Below are positions 7,915-16,074 of a DNA stretch of 64,000 nt, in pieces. The stretch comes from Lachnospiraceae bacterium (GTDB taxonomy: Bacteria > Bacillota > Clostridia > Lachnospirales > Lachnospiraceae): contig JAFVSN010000037.1 of NCBI GenBank assembly GCA_017503735.1, positions 21,481-85,480 on the forward strand, read 5' to 3'. The translations under genes were made by a program, and so were the position numbers. Each line of letters starts with the position of its first letter. Positions within the stretch are counted from its first letter, which is position 1. A model generated the notes under the pieces. It had not been told where the DNA came from. It did no database searches and was given only the letters and a program-made list of their open reading frames with translations.

Positions 7915-8853
7915 TTACTCCTGTTTCCCCATCTTCGCCTTACATTCATCTGCCTTTCTCATCGGGAACTTCACCGCAATATCATAATCCCCCCGCCGCT
8001 CGTTCATTATACCGACAATCCTCATCCACGCCTCGTAAGCCTTATCATATTCTCCCAGTTCCTCACGACAAAATGCGATGGAAAATAAGGAATCTAACAT
8101 CTGCGGTTTCAACTCATAACGCTTCTCCCAGTACGGGTATGCATCGGCATACATTCCCAATTCCTTACACGCATCCCCGGCAAGACAATAAAGCTCCGAT
8201 TCCTCCGGGAATTTCGCAATCGCTTCCTTTGCTACCCGATAGCACTCCTCATATTGCTTTGTCCAGTAATAGGCAGCCTCCAGACATGCCCATTCCATCC
8301 AATCCTCCGGATGCTCTTTTACCGCCTGCAGCTGTTCTTCAACACATTGCGGACCTTCCGCTGTATGAACGCATCGATTACCCACCTTTCCGAATTTTGC
8401 GCTAAAATAAAGCTCCGGATTATTTCCCTTGCTCAGCTCCATGGTTTTATCCGAATCTTCCATCATTCTTCTTTTACAAACCCATAACATATTTCCATAC
8501 AAAGAAGCACGTCCGTGATAATCACCTGCCTCCATGCTACCTTCCCGTTCCATTCGTTCATACTCTTTTACCGCTGCCATGAAATCATCATTTTTATAAG
8601 TATCACAGTACACCGCCACCAACCGGTCGGACAATTTTCCGTATTCTTGCAAATCCTCCTTAAACAAATCATCCACCAACACCTCATACAATCTTGCAAT
8701 CTCCGGCAACAGCAAAACGTCCGGTAAGGTAGCTCCCGTTTCCCAACGGGACACCGCCTGGGCACTTACCCCCAATCGCTCCGCTACATACTCCTGAGTC
8801 AATCGCTTTCCCTGTCTCAGCTTTCTGAGATTCTTTGCTAATATTTTATTCAT
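7915..8853 (-). CDS. XRE-family regulator with tetratricopeptide-like repeats (copy 2)
   Basis: 312 residues with an N-terminal HTH (LRKLRQGKRLTQEYVAERLG, then VSAQAVSRWETGATLPDV) and the same helical repeat region as the neighbouring gene, for example YCLAGDACKELGMYADAYPYWEKRYEL. The two copies keep length and order with no gaps of note, which indicates a tandem duplication. The ATG at 8853 follows AAAAGGAGAATAGAGC. Its target is not known. Possible roles are self-regulation through the conserved palindrome and control of the adjacent MATE exporter, which is transcribed in the same direction further upstream. Confidence 0.8.
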   Translation of the reverse strand: MNKILAKNLRKLRQGKRLTQEYVAERLGVSAQAVSRWETGATLPDVLLLPEIARLYEVLVDDLFKEDLQEYGKLSDRLVAVYCDTYKNDDFMAAVKEYERMEREGSMEAGDYHGRASLYGNMLWVCKRRMMEDSDKTMELSKGNNPELYFSAKFGKVGNRCVHTAEGPQCVEEQLQAVKEHPEDWMEWACLEAAYYWTKQYEECYRVAKEAIAKFPEESELYCLAGDACKELGMYADAYPYWEKRYELKPQMLDSLFSIAFCREELGEYDKAYEAWMRIVGIMNERRGDYDIAVKFPMRKADECKAKMGKQE

Positions 8854-8877
8854 GCTCTATTCTCCTTTTATTCATCC

Positions 8878-8973
8878 GCAAATCCGACGCGCGCCACCTG
8901 ATTTGCTCTTTCTGTCGTGTCACTCCGATTCACTTCACATCATACCGTTAACACATTTCCAAGAAGCTTCTTG
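8878..8973 (-). promoter_or_regulatory. Palindromes upstream of XRE-TPR copy 2
   Basis: GCAAATC/GATTTGC (8878-8884, 8900-8906) and the perfect 14-bp palindrome CAAGAAGCTTCTTG (8960-8973) occupy the same relative positions as the palindromes before copy 1. The shared downstream string ATCATACAGGAAA marks the duplicated promoter region. Confidence 0.55.
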
Positions 8974-9025
8974 ACTAAATCATACAGGAAACTTTGTGGA
9001 AAAACCATATCTTATTTTAATTGAA

Positions 9026-9048
9026 GGACTCTCAAAAACTGAGAGTCC
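9026..9048 (-). terminator. Stem-loop downstream of the MATE gene
   Basis: Perfect 9-bp stem GGACTCTCA (9026-9034) with TGAGAGTCC (9040-9048), about 60 bp past the MATE stop codon, followed leftward by TTCAATT. The T-tract is weak. Confidence 0.5.
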
Positions 9049-9107
9049 TCTGAATCTGTTCTTATAAAATTTTCGATAATGCTCTGCAAAGCGCACCGCT
9101 CTCAGCC

Positions 9108-10517
9108 TTACGCTTCCCGTACCTTCCGGAACGGATTCCACCGCCCCTTGGCATAACAAATCAAAAACAGCACAAACAGGAACAGATTGTGCGCAATCAT
9201 GCACGCCCAGGCTGCCACCAGTCCCAAATCAAAGAAGCTCGTACAAATGAAAGTACCCACAATGCGCACCAACCACATGCCCACAATGTTATACACAAAC
9301 GGCCGCTTCGTCTCACCGACGCCCTGCATCATACCTTCCATAATAATGGAGAATCCATAAAACGGTTCCGATACCGCCACCATACGAAGCACCGTGGTTC
9401 CGAGGTTAATAACCTCCTCGGAGTCAGAGAATATTCCCACCAAAGCCGGTGCCGAGAAAAATAGTGCCGCTCCCGAGAAAACCATTAAAGCAATCTCAAT
9501 CGGAAAGAACATTCGCGCCAATTCTTTCAGCCGCTTCTCATCGTTGGCACCGTAGGCATTGCCCGCTAACGTAGCCGCCGCCGTCTGCATACCGTAACCC
9601 GGAATGTAAAAGGCTGACTCCACCGTATTTGCAATGGTATGGGCCGCTGTAGACACATCTCCAAGCGCATTTATCATAGACGCAAAGGCCACATAGCCCA
9701 GCGATGTACCGAATCGCTGAAACAGATTCGGCATTGCCACACGAAGACACGGCTTAATAATTCTCATATCCGGTCGCAAGGACTCCCCCTTCGGAGAAAC
9801 CTGCGGATGCCTCCAAAGCACAATCGTAATCAAAACACCGCCTACCGTAAATGCAATAGCACTGGCCACCGCCGCACCGATGACGCCCATATCCGCGCCC
9901 CACATAGTAAATTCAAAAGAAAAAACATGTAATTGTCTGGTCGGATAAATCAGTAAAAAGTTCAATATTACATTGACCAGATTCACCACCACGCCGATTT
10001 TCATAGGAGATTTCGTATCTCCCGCCGCCCGGAGTACCGTACCGAAAATTACACTGGCGGTTCGGAACAGCATCGGCAAATATAAAATCAAAAAGTAAGT
10101 TCCTGCCAAATCCCGAATGCTTTCATCCACCTGCATCCATTTCGGAATCTGACCGGATAGCCCTACAGTAATCAATGTGACCGCAACACCTACTACCAAT
10201 ACTGCAAGCAAAGCCTGAGACGCCGCCTTCTTCGCGGCCTCTTTATCACCGGCTCCCAATGCTTTTGCTATGTACGCCAAAAATCCCACACCTACCGCAG
10301 ATATGGTACTGCCCACCAGCCAATTTACCGTGGTGGTGGCACCTACCGCTGCGGTCGCCTGAGTTCCCAGACTGCCCACCATGGCAGTGTCGATATATTG
10401 CACAGCAGTCTGCATTAACTGCTCCAACATGGTCGGCCACGCCAATGCCAGGATGACTCCTGCCATACCGAAATTCAGCCGACGCTTTCTTGTTTCTTTC
10501 ATATATTCTGACCTCAT
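9108..10517 (-). CDS. MATE-family multidrug/Na+ antiporter
   Basis: About 469 residues with twelve predicted hydrophobic helices in two homologous halves. Typical MATE features include ALAWPTMLEQLMQTAVQYIDTAMVG in the first helix region (positions 15-40) and the repeated counterpart NLFQRFGTSLGYVAFASMI in the second half. The protein exports cationic drugs or metabolites across the cytoplasmic membrane in exchange for Na+ or H+. The ATG at 10517 was chosen for its AAAGGA 5 nt upstream; an ATG at 10502 is an alternative. The substrate cannot be read from the sequence. Confidence 0.88.
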   Translation of the reverse strand: MRSEYMKETRKRRLNFGMAGVILALAWPTMLEQLMQTAVQYIDTAMVGSLGTQATAAVGATTTVNWLVGSTISAVGVGFLAYIAKALGAGDKEAAKKAASQALLAVLVVGVAVTLITVGLSGQIPKWMQVDESIRDLAGTYFLILYLPMLFRTASVIFGTVLRAAGDTKSPMKIGVVVNLVNVILNFLLIYPTRQLHVFSFEFTMWGADMGVIGAAVASAIAFTVGGVLITIVLWRHPQVSPKGESLRPDMRIIKPCLRVAMPNLFQRFGTSLGYVAFASMINALGDVSTAAHTIANTVESAFYIPGYGMQTAAATLAGNAYGANDEKRLKELARMFFPIEIALMVFSGAALFFSAPALVGIFSDSEEVINLGTTVLRMVAVSEPFYGFSIIMEGMMQGVGETKRPFVYNIVGMWLVRIVGTFICTSFFDLGLVAAWACMIAHNLFLFVLFLICYAKGRWNPFRKVREA

Positions 10518-10621
10518 ACTATTCCTTTGCCGAAACAAAGCGCCCTCTCTTGGCTGTCTTCTCCAAGTACAGACGCTTGTTATCTTCTCTTTAAAATCCC
10601 ATCTTTTTCTTTTATTACGCC

Positions 10622-11779
10622 CTACTGCTCCGGCTTCTTCTTCGGCGGGCGCGGTCCCATAAATTGATAGAAATAAGTCTTTAACATGCCGTTGTAAATC
10701 TTACGGTTCTTGTCCGCCTGACGACCGAAATACTTCTGGGCCTCCTCATAAGAGGTAATCATATAACAGGACCAACTGTCCAGTCCCGCGAAGGCCTTTC
10801 CGAACTCCTGATACAGTGCCGGAAGCGCCTTTTTCTCCTCCAGACGCTCTCCGTACGGCGGATTCGTAATCACAAATCCGTATTTCTTCGCATGGCTTAA
10901 CTGGCTGACCGGTCGCTGCTGGAAATGGATGTAGTCAAGCACTCCCGCATCCTCTGCGTTCTGTCGCGCCGCCTTTATCATATCACCGTCAATGTCATAG
11001 CCCTGAATCTGCATCGCTACATCCCGTTTAATTAAATCCTCCGCCTCATTAACGGCATCGTACCAAAGCTTCTTCGGCACAAGGTGCATCCAATCTTCGG
11101 AAAGAAACTCACGATTCATGCCCGGTGCAATATTTGCTCCGATCATAGCCGCTTCAATCGGTATGGTACCACTGCCGCAGAACGGGTCCACCAAAATGCG
11201 ATCCTCCCTCCACGGAGTCAGTAAAATCAGTGCCGCTGCCAAGGTCTCCGTAATCGGTGCCTTGGAGCTGAGCTTACGATAGCCTCTCTTATGCAAGGAC
11301 TCACCGGAGGTATCCAACCCCACCGTTACCTCATCCTTTAGAATAGACACGCGAATCGGGAACGGTGCCCCATCCTCCGGAAACCATTCCTTCTTGTAGC
11401 TCTGCTTCATGCGCTCTACCATAGCCTTTTTCATAATACGCTGGATATCCGACGGGCTGAACAGCTTACTCTTTACCGAGTTTGCCTTCGTCACCCAAAA
11501 CTTGCCGTTCTCCGGAATATACCGTTCCCACGGTAATGCCTTGGTCTTCTCAAACAGTTCCTCAAAGGTAGTTGCCCTAAACCGCCCCACCACCAAAAGC
11601 ACGCGCTCCGTAGTACGCAGAAAAATATTCGCCCGCGGAATTGCGGTCACATCTCCTACAAAGCTGACCTTACCGTCCTCTACCGCTTTTATCTCATATC
11701 CCAAGTCCGTAATTTCTTTTTTCAAAACAGACTCCGTGCCAAAGTGACACGGAGTCAGAAACTCAAACAACTCTGCCAT
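10622..11779 (-). CDS. THUMP-domain class I rRNA methyltransferase (RlmL/YpsC-like)
   Basis: 385 residues. The N-terminal THUMP region (about 45-155) binds RNA. It is followed by a Rossmann methyltransferase with DPFCGSGT (198-205) for S-adenosylmethionine and the N6/N2-type catalytic motif NPPYGER (306-312). Orthologues in Firmicutes (YpsC) and the N-terminal half of RlmL methylate a guanine in 23S rRNA. The ATG at 11779 follows AAAGGACAAAGGA; an in-frame extension to 11842 lacks a ribosome site. The C-terminus is basic and Pro-rich (PRPPKKKPEQ). Confidence 0.9.
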   Translation of the reverse strand: MAELFEFLTPCHFGTESVLKKEITDLGYEIKAVEDGKVSFVGDVTAIPRANIFLRTTERVLLVVGRFRATTFEELFEKTKALPWERYIPENGKFWVTKANSVKSKLFSPSDIQRIMKKAMVERMKQSYKKEWFPEDGAPFPIRVSILKDEVTVGLDTSGESLHKRGYRKLSSKAPITETLAAALILLTPWREDRILVDPFCGSGTIPIEAAMIGANIAPGMNREFLSEDWMHLVPKKLWYDAVNEAEDLIKRDVAMQIQGYDIDGDMIKAARQNAEDAGVLDYIHFQQRPVSQLSHAKKYGFVITNPPYGERLEEKKALPALYQEFGKAFAGLDSWSCYMITSYEEAQKYFGRQADKNRKIYNGMLKTYFYQFMGPRPPKKKPEQ

Positions 11780-11853
11780 TCCTTTGTCCTTTCTGACCTT
11801 ATCATCATGATGCTTTTGTATCATCTTATCATACTCGGTCAAAAAAAGAAACT

Positions 11854-12153
11854 CTATTTTTGAAAACGTCGATATCCTTCATAGCCTCCTGCCAAACTGT
11901 AGGCCGCATATCCTGCCTTTCGCATCCGCAGAGTAACCTTCGCACTTAAATTTCCTCGATCGCAACATACTACAATAACTTCTCTTTTTTGAAATCTATT
12001 CAAAAAATCCGGTTCCTCCGAATAAGGAACTGAGATTGCACCGGGAATATGCCCTTTCTGATACCTTTCCTCTTCCCGTACATCCACAAGTCGTGCATTC
12101 CCTTTTGCTTGTAACTTTTTCCATTCTCCTAAGGTTATTACATATCGGTACAT
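11854..12153 (-). CDS. Single-domain rhodanese-like protein
   Basis: 99 residues, one rhodanese domain with LVDVREEERYQKGHIPGAIS (residues 22-41) and the active-site loop CDRGNLSA, whose Cys64 would carry the persulfide. The loop differs from the common CxxGxRS by Asn-Leu in place of x-Arg. Such small proteins move sulfane sulfur in the cytoplasm. It starts 75 bp upstream of the methyltransferase gene on the same strand and is probably co-transcribed with it. GGAGG lies 8-9 nt before the ATG. Confidence 0.85.
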   Translation of the reverse strand: MYRYVITLGEWKKLQAKGNARLVDVREEERYQKGHIPGAISVPYSEEPDFLNRFQKREVIVVCCDRGNLSAKVTLRMRKAGYAAYSLAGGYEGYRRFQK

Positions 12154-12326
12154 TCCATACGCCTCCTTTCGAACGGTAAGGGAAATCCTTTCCCTTTTAT
12201 ATTATATGAACAGAAACCGGTTTCGTTTATACGGACAATATAATCGTTACCGGATGTAAGTAACGTCACCCCGGTATTACCATATAGAACCAAGAAGCTC
12301 TCTTGCAAGATTTCCTTTAGAGCAAA

Positions 12327-12367
12327 AAAAGCGGTCGATACCCGATTCCCGAATATAGACCGCTTTT
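12327..12367 (-). terminator. Terminator of the sigma/anti-sigma operon
   Basis: AAAAGCGGTC (12327-12336) pairs with GACCGCTTTT (12358-12367), with a further A-run at 12324-12330 giving a U-tract in the leftward transcript. It lies 25 bp past the stop codon at 12392. Between this hairpin and the rhodanese start at 12153 I see no gene; the segment holds a small AAGGGAAA/TTTCCCTT stem at about 12178-12197. Confidence 0.75.
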
Positions 12368-12391
12368 CAGTATTTTACTATCTATTCTCCC

Positions 12392-13711
12392 TTATTTTAA
12401 ATCCACCACAACTTCCTGCTCCAACCGGCATCGTTCGGAATACTGAAGCTCCATCCGGATCTCCTCATGAGGATACTCATCCAGAAGATATCCTACGGAA
12501 ATACGACCTTCCTCACCGATTTCCAAACCCGTATCTCCATCCATCATAACTGTAAAACTGTACAAATTCCCATCCGTATCATAGCCGAAATACCCTAAGG
12601 AAGCACAATACGAATTTCCACCGATGTGTGATTGTTCAAAAATCAGCTTTACACGACCGTCATCGGTTCTTTGAATCTCTTTTAACACGGTATCCTCCGG
12701 AAGCGGCCCGGTTTCTTCCGTTTTCAAATCTACCCAAGTTTCCTCCATCCCTTTTTCCAACCAATCAACGCCGGTGATTACCATCTTCAAATGTTCCGCC
12801 TCATAGAAATACGGACTCTCGGCATAATAGGACACCACATCATCCTCCTGCGAAGAACCGAAGGATAGCATTCCGTTTGCGTTATTGGAAAAACTTTCTC
12901 CTTCCCCGTTTTCCACATAAAACTCTAATCCCTTAAACCATGCGGTATTCTCCGGAGCATCCGTTACGTTGATTCGCATATGGGTCGGATACACCTCTAT
13001 CTCCGTTACGGTAAGCGTTTGTCCGTCTATTATAAAAGATTGATTTACCGGGTACTTCTTTCCCTGCTCGGTAAAGGTTGGGTCAAACTCCAACAAAAAG
13101 ACAAATACATCAATGCATTCACTTCGGTTCCCTTCCTCATCATACGCATAAATTTCCATACGAAGATTCAGCTTCCCCGGCACATCTCTATTACTAAAAT
13201 CAATGCTTGCATGACGCAATTCTTCATTTGCGAGACCGTGTTCTGCCCCAAGAACGGAATACCCGTTCATCTCTTCACCGTTTTCGTCCAACAGATCACA
13301 GTATGCATCCAGACACACATATGTCTCCGACTCAAACCGGTAAAATACATTCACCTGCTTCCGATCCACAATCAGATAGGGAATTTCTACCGTAACATCA
13401 CCTTTTGTCTGTTTCAGATTCATCTCCTGTACATATTCATTGTCCACCGCAGTGCTTAAAGACTTCGAAAATTTCACCGCTTCTGCCAATTCTCTTAAAA
13501 ACGGTACCTTTGCGCAGGCCTCTGCCACAGGTGCACAAAAATTAACCGATAAAACAAATACCGCAAAAACAGCGACCAAACTCATAAGCGGCTGATATAA
13601 AAATTGCTTTCTTGCCTTTCTGCGACTTCCTCTTTGAATGGACTCCCTTACCTCCGGTACACTCTCATCCAACTCCCTCATTAATTCCGTAAACTCATCA
13701 TTCCTATTCAT
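12392..13711 (-). CDS. DUF4179-type membrane anti-sigma factor
   Basis: 439 residues. A cytoplasmic N-terminus of about 45 residues contains the conserved ELMRELDESVPEV helix; one transmembrane helix follows (about 47-68, LMSLVAVFAVFVLSVNF); the large extracellular region is beta-rich and acidic. This is the layout of DUF4179 proteins encoded with short ECF-like sigma factors in Clostridia. The start ATG at 13711 overlaps the sigma gene by 8 nt with a strong GGAGGAGGGAAATT, so the two are translationally coupled. It probably holds the sigma factor at the membrane until an envelope signal releases it. Confidence 0.8.
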   Translation of the reverse strand: MNRNDEFTELMRELDESVPEVRESIQRGSRRKARKQFLYQPLMSLVAVFAVFVLSVNFCAPVAEACAKVPFLRELAEAVKFSKSLSTAVDNEYVQEMNLKQTKGDVTVEIPYLIVDRKQVNVFYRFESETYVCLDAYCDLLDENGEEMNGYSVLGAEHGLANEELRHASIDFSNRDVPGKLNLRMEIYAYDEEGNRSECIDVFVFLLEFDPTFTEQGKKYPVNQSFIIDGQTLTVTEIEVYPTHMRINVTDAPENTAWFKGLEFYVENGEGESFSNNANGMLSFGSSQEDDVVSYYAESPYFYEAEHLKMVITGVDWLEKGMEETWVDLKTEETGPLPEDTVLKEIQRTDDGRVKLIFEQSHIGGNSYCASLGYFGYDTDGNLYSFTVMMDGDTGLEIGEEGRISVGYLLDEYPHEEIRMELQYSERCRLEQEVVVDLK

Positions 13712-14177
13712 AATTTCCCTCCTCCCCAAGTTCCAAACGTAACAACTGTAATGCCTTCCGTTGTCTGGTTGCTGCGGTTCCCTGCGGGATTTTAAGTAAC
13801 TCTGCCGTCTCAACTAAAGTAAAACCCGAAAAATACCGTAACACAATTACATCCTTCAACTCCTTCGGAAGCTTTTGTAAAGCCTCCTTTAGCGGTAAAG
13901 AATCGAACTCCTCCGTCGTGGTCTCCGGCAAATCCTCTATCGGGCAGAAACGCTTTCTACGGCGCAACTCATTATTACATTCATTGATTAAAATCCGGGT
14001 CATCCAAGTCGTAAAAAACTCCGGCTTCCGAAGCCTCTTATATCCACACAAGCCTTTATAGATTGCTTCATCAAGCGCATCCAGTGCCTGCGCATGACTT
14101 CCCAGATATAGCATAGCGGTTTTATACAACTGTCCCCGTATGGCTTCCACACGATATGTAAACTCTTCTTTGTTCAA
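13704..14177 (-). CDS. ECF-type RNA polymerase sigma factor
   Basis: 157 residues with sigma region 2 (about 10-75, including FFTTWMTRILINECNNELRRR) and region 4 (about 100-150, LPKELKDVIVLRYFSGFTLVETAELL then IPQGTAATRQRKALQLLR). The spacing fits the SigV/SigW-like ECF group. Start is TTG at 14177 with GGAGG 8 nt upstream; no better start is seen. It is the first gene of a two-gene operon with the DUF4179 anti-sigma. The stimulus and regulon cannot be deduced from the window. Confidence 0.85.
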   Translation of the reverse strand: MNKEEFTYRVEAIRGQLYKTAMLYLGSHAQALDALDEAIYKGLCGYKRLRKPEFFTTWMTRILINECNNELRRRKRFCPIEDLPETTTEEFDSLPLKEALQKLPKELKDVIVLRYFSGFTLVETAELLKIPQGTAATRQRKALQLLRLELGEEGNYE

Positions 14178-14304
14178 CTCCCTTGCCTCCTTTCACCTAT
14201 TAGACGCAGTAAGAGGGGAAATTTATTTTAAATTATTTATTTTTTTATTTTACCTTTCATATTCTACTAAACAGTTCAAAAAATGTCTACCCGTGAGAAG
14301 GATA

Positions 14305-14358
14305 TTCCGGTACTCTTTCCGAAACGCTTCTTTCCGGTCACCGCTCTTCCGGTACTCT
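14305..14358. repeat. Short direct repeat in a gene-free segment
   Basis: TTCCGGTACTCT occurs at 14305-14316 and 14347-14358, 42 bp apart, in the gap between the sigma gene and the long hairpin. The gap also holds a very AT-rich stretch (14219-14262). No reading frame with a ribosome site is visible from 14178 to 14415. Confidence 0.4.
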
Positions 14359-14415
14359 CCTTTCTCGGACAAGCCGGCGCAAGAAAGAAATAGTTGAACC
14401 CGATTGCGGCGAACT

Positions 14416-14652
14416 CTTGCTTTCTAACACATCTCTAAAACAAAAGTCATCGCATTCTTTCATTGAGTATTTGCTTTTCCCGAAGGGTCGCGTTCTTAGC
14501 ACAGTCGATATCACCTCTTACCGTTTCTAAGTCTCGAGGCCGCCCCCGAAGAGACGTTTAGAAACGGTTAGAGGAAGATTGACGAAGCGTTGCGACTTGC
14601 AAACATCCAATGAAAAAATGCGATGACTTATGAATAGAGCCCTAAAAGCAAG
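14416..14652. other. Long imperfect inverted repeat, possible structured RNA or MITE-like element
   Basis: A nested set of complementary arms spans 237 bp with one axis near 14548. Outer arms: CTTGCTTT (14416-14423) with AAAGCAAG (14645-14652). Next: AAGTCATCGCATT (14444-14456) with AATGCGATGACTT (14617-14629), then TTCATTG/CAATGAA and TTGC/GCAA. Inner arms: CCTCTTACCGTTTCTAA with TTTAGAAACGGTTAGAGG (one wobble). The tip is GTCTC/GAGAC. The transcript from either strand would fold into one rod with internal bubbles. No ORF fits it. The overall shape recalls 6S RNA, but I cannot identify a family. A miniature inverted-repeat element is an alternative. Confidence 0.6.
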
Positions 14653-14700
14653 AAGGAGCCGCCACAACTTCCTTGCGACAGCCCCGCTCCGGCTAAAAAA

Positions 14701-14877
14701 CTAACGATTGCTTTCGTTCTTGCTTGCGTTACGAGCACAGTTACGGCAGTTCTGAGTGTTGTTCTGAGTATTGTTGTTTACACCGTTCTGGGTGTTATTC
14801 TTCATACCACCGTTCTGCGCATTGTTCTGGGTGTTGTTCTTTGCATTGTTCTGAGTATGCTCATTATTATAAGACAT
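14701..14877 (-). CDS. Small Asn/Gln-rich low-complexity protein (58 aa)
   Basis: The ATG at 14877 is preceded by a perfect AGGAGG at 8-nt spacing, so translation is likely. The 58 residues consist largely of NNTQN-like repeats (HTQNNAKNNTQNNAQN and similar) with a CRNC pair near the C-terminus and a basic tail. I do not recognise a family. Small Asn/Gln-rich proteins with this composition occur among spore-associated and other low-complexity proteins of Clostridia, but no acid-soluble spore protein motif is visible. The gene lies between the TerC-like gene and the long hairpin, on the same strand as both neighbours. Confidence 0.65.
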   Translation of the reverse strand: MSYNNEHTQNNAKNNTQNNAQNGGMKNNTQNGVNNNTQNNTQNCRNCARNASKNESNR

Positions 14878-14942
14878 AAAAATACCTCCTGCTAAGACTG
14901 AGTTGTCGGTTACAGGGAGTATTATTTGCAGATACCACTGAT

Positions 14943-15770
14943 TTATACACTTCCTTTTTTTGTCGCTAGAAAGGAAGCAAACATGCTGAAAGAAAGTACC
15001 GCCAGAATAAAACAAATGGAGCATGCCGTGGAAATTGTCCGGTCAAACACGGCGATAAAAAGCTTAATCCCCGTAAAAACCAAAATCGTCGCGATTCCGT
15101 ATTTTACATAAATAAATCGCTTTGCCAATTTTTCTAACCCGAAGTACATCTGGCGTAATCCTAAAATTGCCAAAATATTCGATGCGTATACAATTACCGG
15201 ATTCGTTGTTACGGAAAAAACCGCCGGAACCGAATCAATGGCAAAAATAATATCGGACAATTCAATTACTACCAACACCACAAACAACGGTGTCGCATAA
15301 CGATATTTCTTTTTTGTATCTCCTGTTTTTTTCTTCATTACAAAAAAACATGTACCGCAAAACTGTTCCGTTACCGGCATAAACTTACGAACCAAACGCA
15401 TCCCAAGCGATGTCCCGATTTCCTTTTCCTGTTTTTCTCCGGGCAAAAACATCTTAATACCGTTTACAATCAATATCATTCCGAACAAATATAAAATCCA
15501 TTCAAAACGGGATACCATTGCCGCTCCACATACAATGAACAATAAACGCAAAACTGCCGCTCCCAGAATACCGTAATGTAACACTCTGTGACGTAACTGC
15601 TCCGGTACGGAAAATGTTGTGAAAATGGATAAAAAAACAAATAAGTTATCCACGCTCAAACTGAGTTCTATCAGATAGCCACCTAAAAAATCCAATGCGA
15701 TTTCACTTCCGAACAAGAAATACAAAAAGATATCTGTCAGGATTGCTACAATTATCCACATACTTGTCAC
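14943..15770 (-). CDS. TerC/Alx-family integral membrane protein
   Basis: About 275 residues with eight or nine hydrophobic helices. The family hallmarks are the acidic intramembrane motifs IELSLSVDNLFVFLSIF (near residue 35) and VIELSDIIFAIDSVPAVF (near residue 170), where the paired Asp residues are thought to bind a divalent cation. TerC/Alx proteins are linked to manganese export and to metal loading of exoenzymes. Start codon uncertain: GTG at 15770 or ATG at 15761, neither with a strong ribosome site. No yybP-ykoY riboswitch is seen upstream. The prophage attachment site lies about 170 bp upstream. Confidence 0.88.
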   Translation of the reverse strand: MTSMWIIVAILTDIFLYFLFGSEIALDFLGGYLIELSLSVDNLFVFLSIFTTFSVPEQLRHRVLHYGILGAAVLRLLFIVCGAAMVSRFEWILYLFGMILIVNGIKMFLPGEKQEKEIGTSLGMRLVRKFMPVTEQFCGTCFFVMKKKTGDTKKKYRYATPLFVVLVVIELSDIIFAIDSVPAVFSVTTNPVIVYASNILAILGLRQMYFGLEKLAKRFIYVKYGIATILVFTGIKLFIAVFDRTISTACSICFILAVLSFSMFASFLATKKGSV

Positions 15771-15939
15771 TTCGATTCTTACGTTTCTTCTCGTTTTACT
15801 ATATGCACCATTCTGAGTTCTCTTCCTATTTTTCTTTATTTTGTTTTTGCATTTGTTTATACTTTTTTAATTGCATTTTGTCGACATGTACAATACAATA
15901 AGAGTGTGTTAAAGATTCCCCTAAGTCTTTAGCACGATA

Positions 15940-15972
15940 TAACCCCTTATTAATATTTATACTCCCCTCATG
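15940..15972. repeat. attL core (33 bp)
   Basis: Identical over 33 bp to 58425-58457; the core begins TAACCCCTTATTAATA and ends CCCCTCATG. It lies between the TerC-like gene and the lysis end of the prophage. It is not part of a tRNA gene that I can recognise, so integration appears intergenic. Confidence 0.92.
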
Positions 15973-15977
15973 AGAAG

Positions 15978-16011
15978 AAAACCCTTGAAAATCAAGGGTT
16001 TTCTCTCTTTT
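15978..16011. terminator. Terminator just inside attL
   Basis: AAAACCCTTGA (15978-15988) pairs with TCAAGGGTTTT (15992-16002), followed by CTCTCTTTTT on the plus strand; the minus strand reads TTTTCTTCTC after the stem. It can end the leftward lysis operon (endolysin stop at 16075) and any rightward transcription. Confidence 0.7.
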
Positions 16012-16014
16012 TGT

Positions 16015-16033
16015 GTTGCTAGTTTGTTGCTAT
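16015..16033. repeat. Putative integrase arm-type site, left
   Basis: The 19-bp string GTTGCTAGTTTGTTGCTAT is repeated exactly at 58326-58344, just inside the other prophage end. Each copy is itself a tandem of TTGTTGCTA-like 10-mers, as expected for the arm sites bound by the N-terminal domain of a tyrosine integrase. Confidence 0.6.
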
Positions 16034-16074
16034 TTATGTACTTTTTCGACATGATACCACGGTCCAAAATCCGG

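Noticed and set aside
15771-15939. yybP-ykoY manganese riboswitch upstream of the TerC-like gene
   Set aside because: Looked for because TerC/Alx genes often have one. No conserved GGGGAG/paired loop arrangement is present; only a short TAAAGA/TCTTTA stem near attL.
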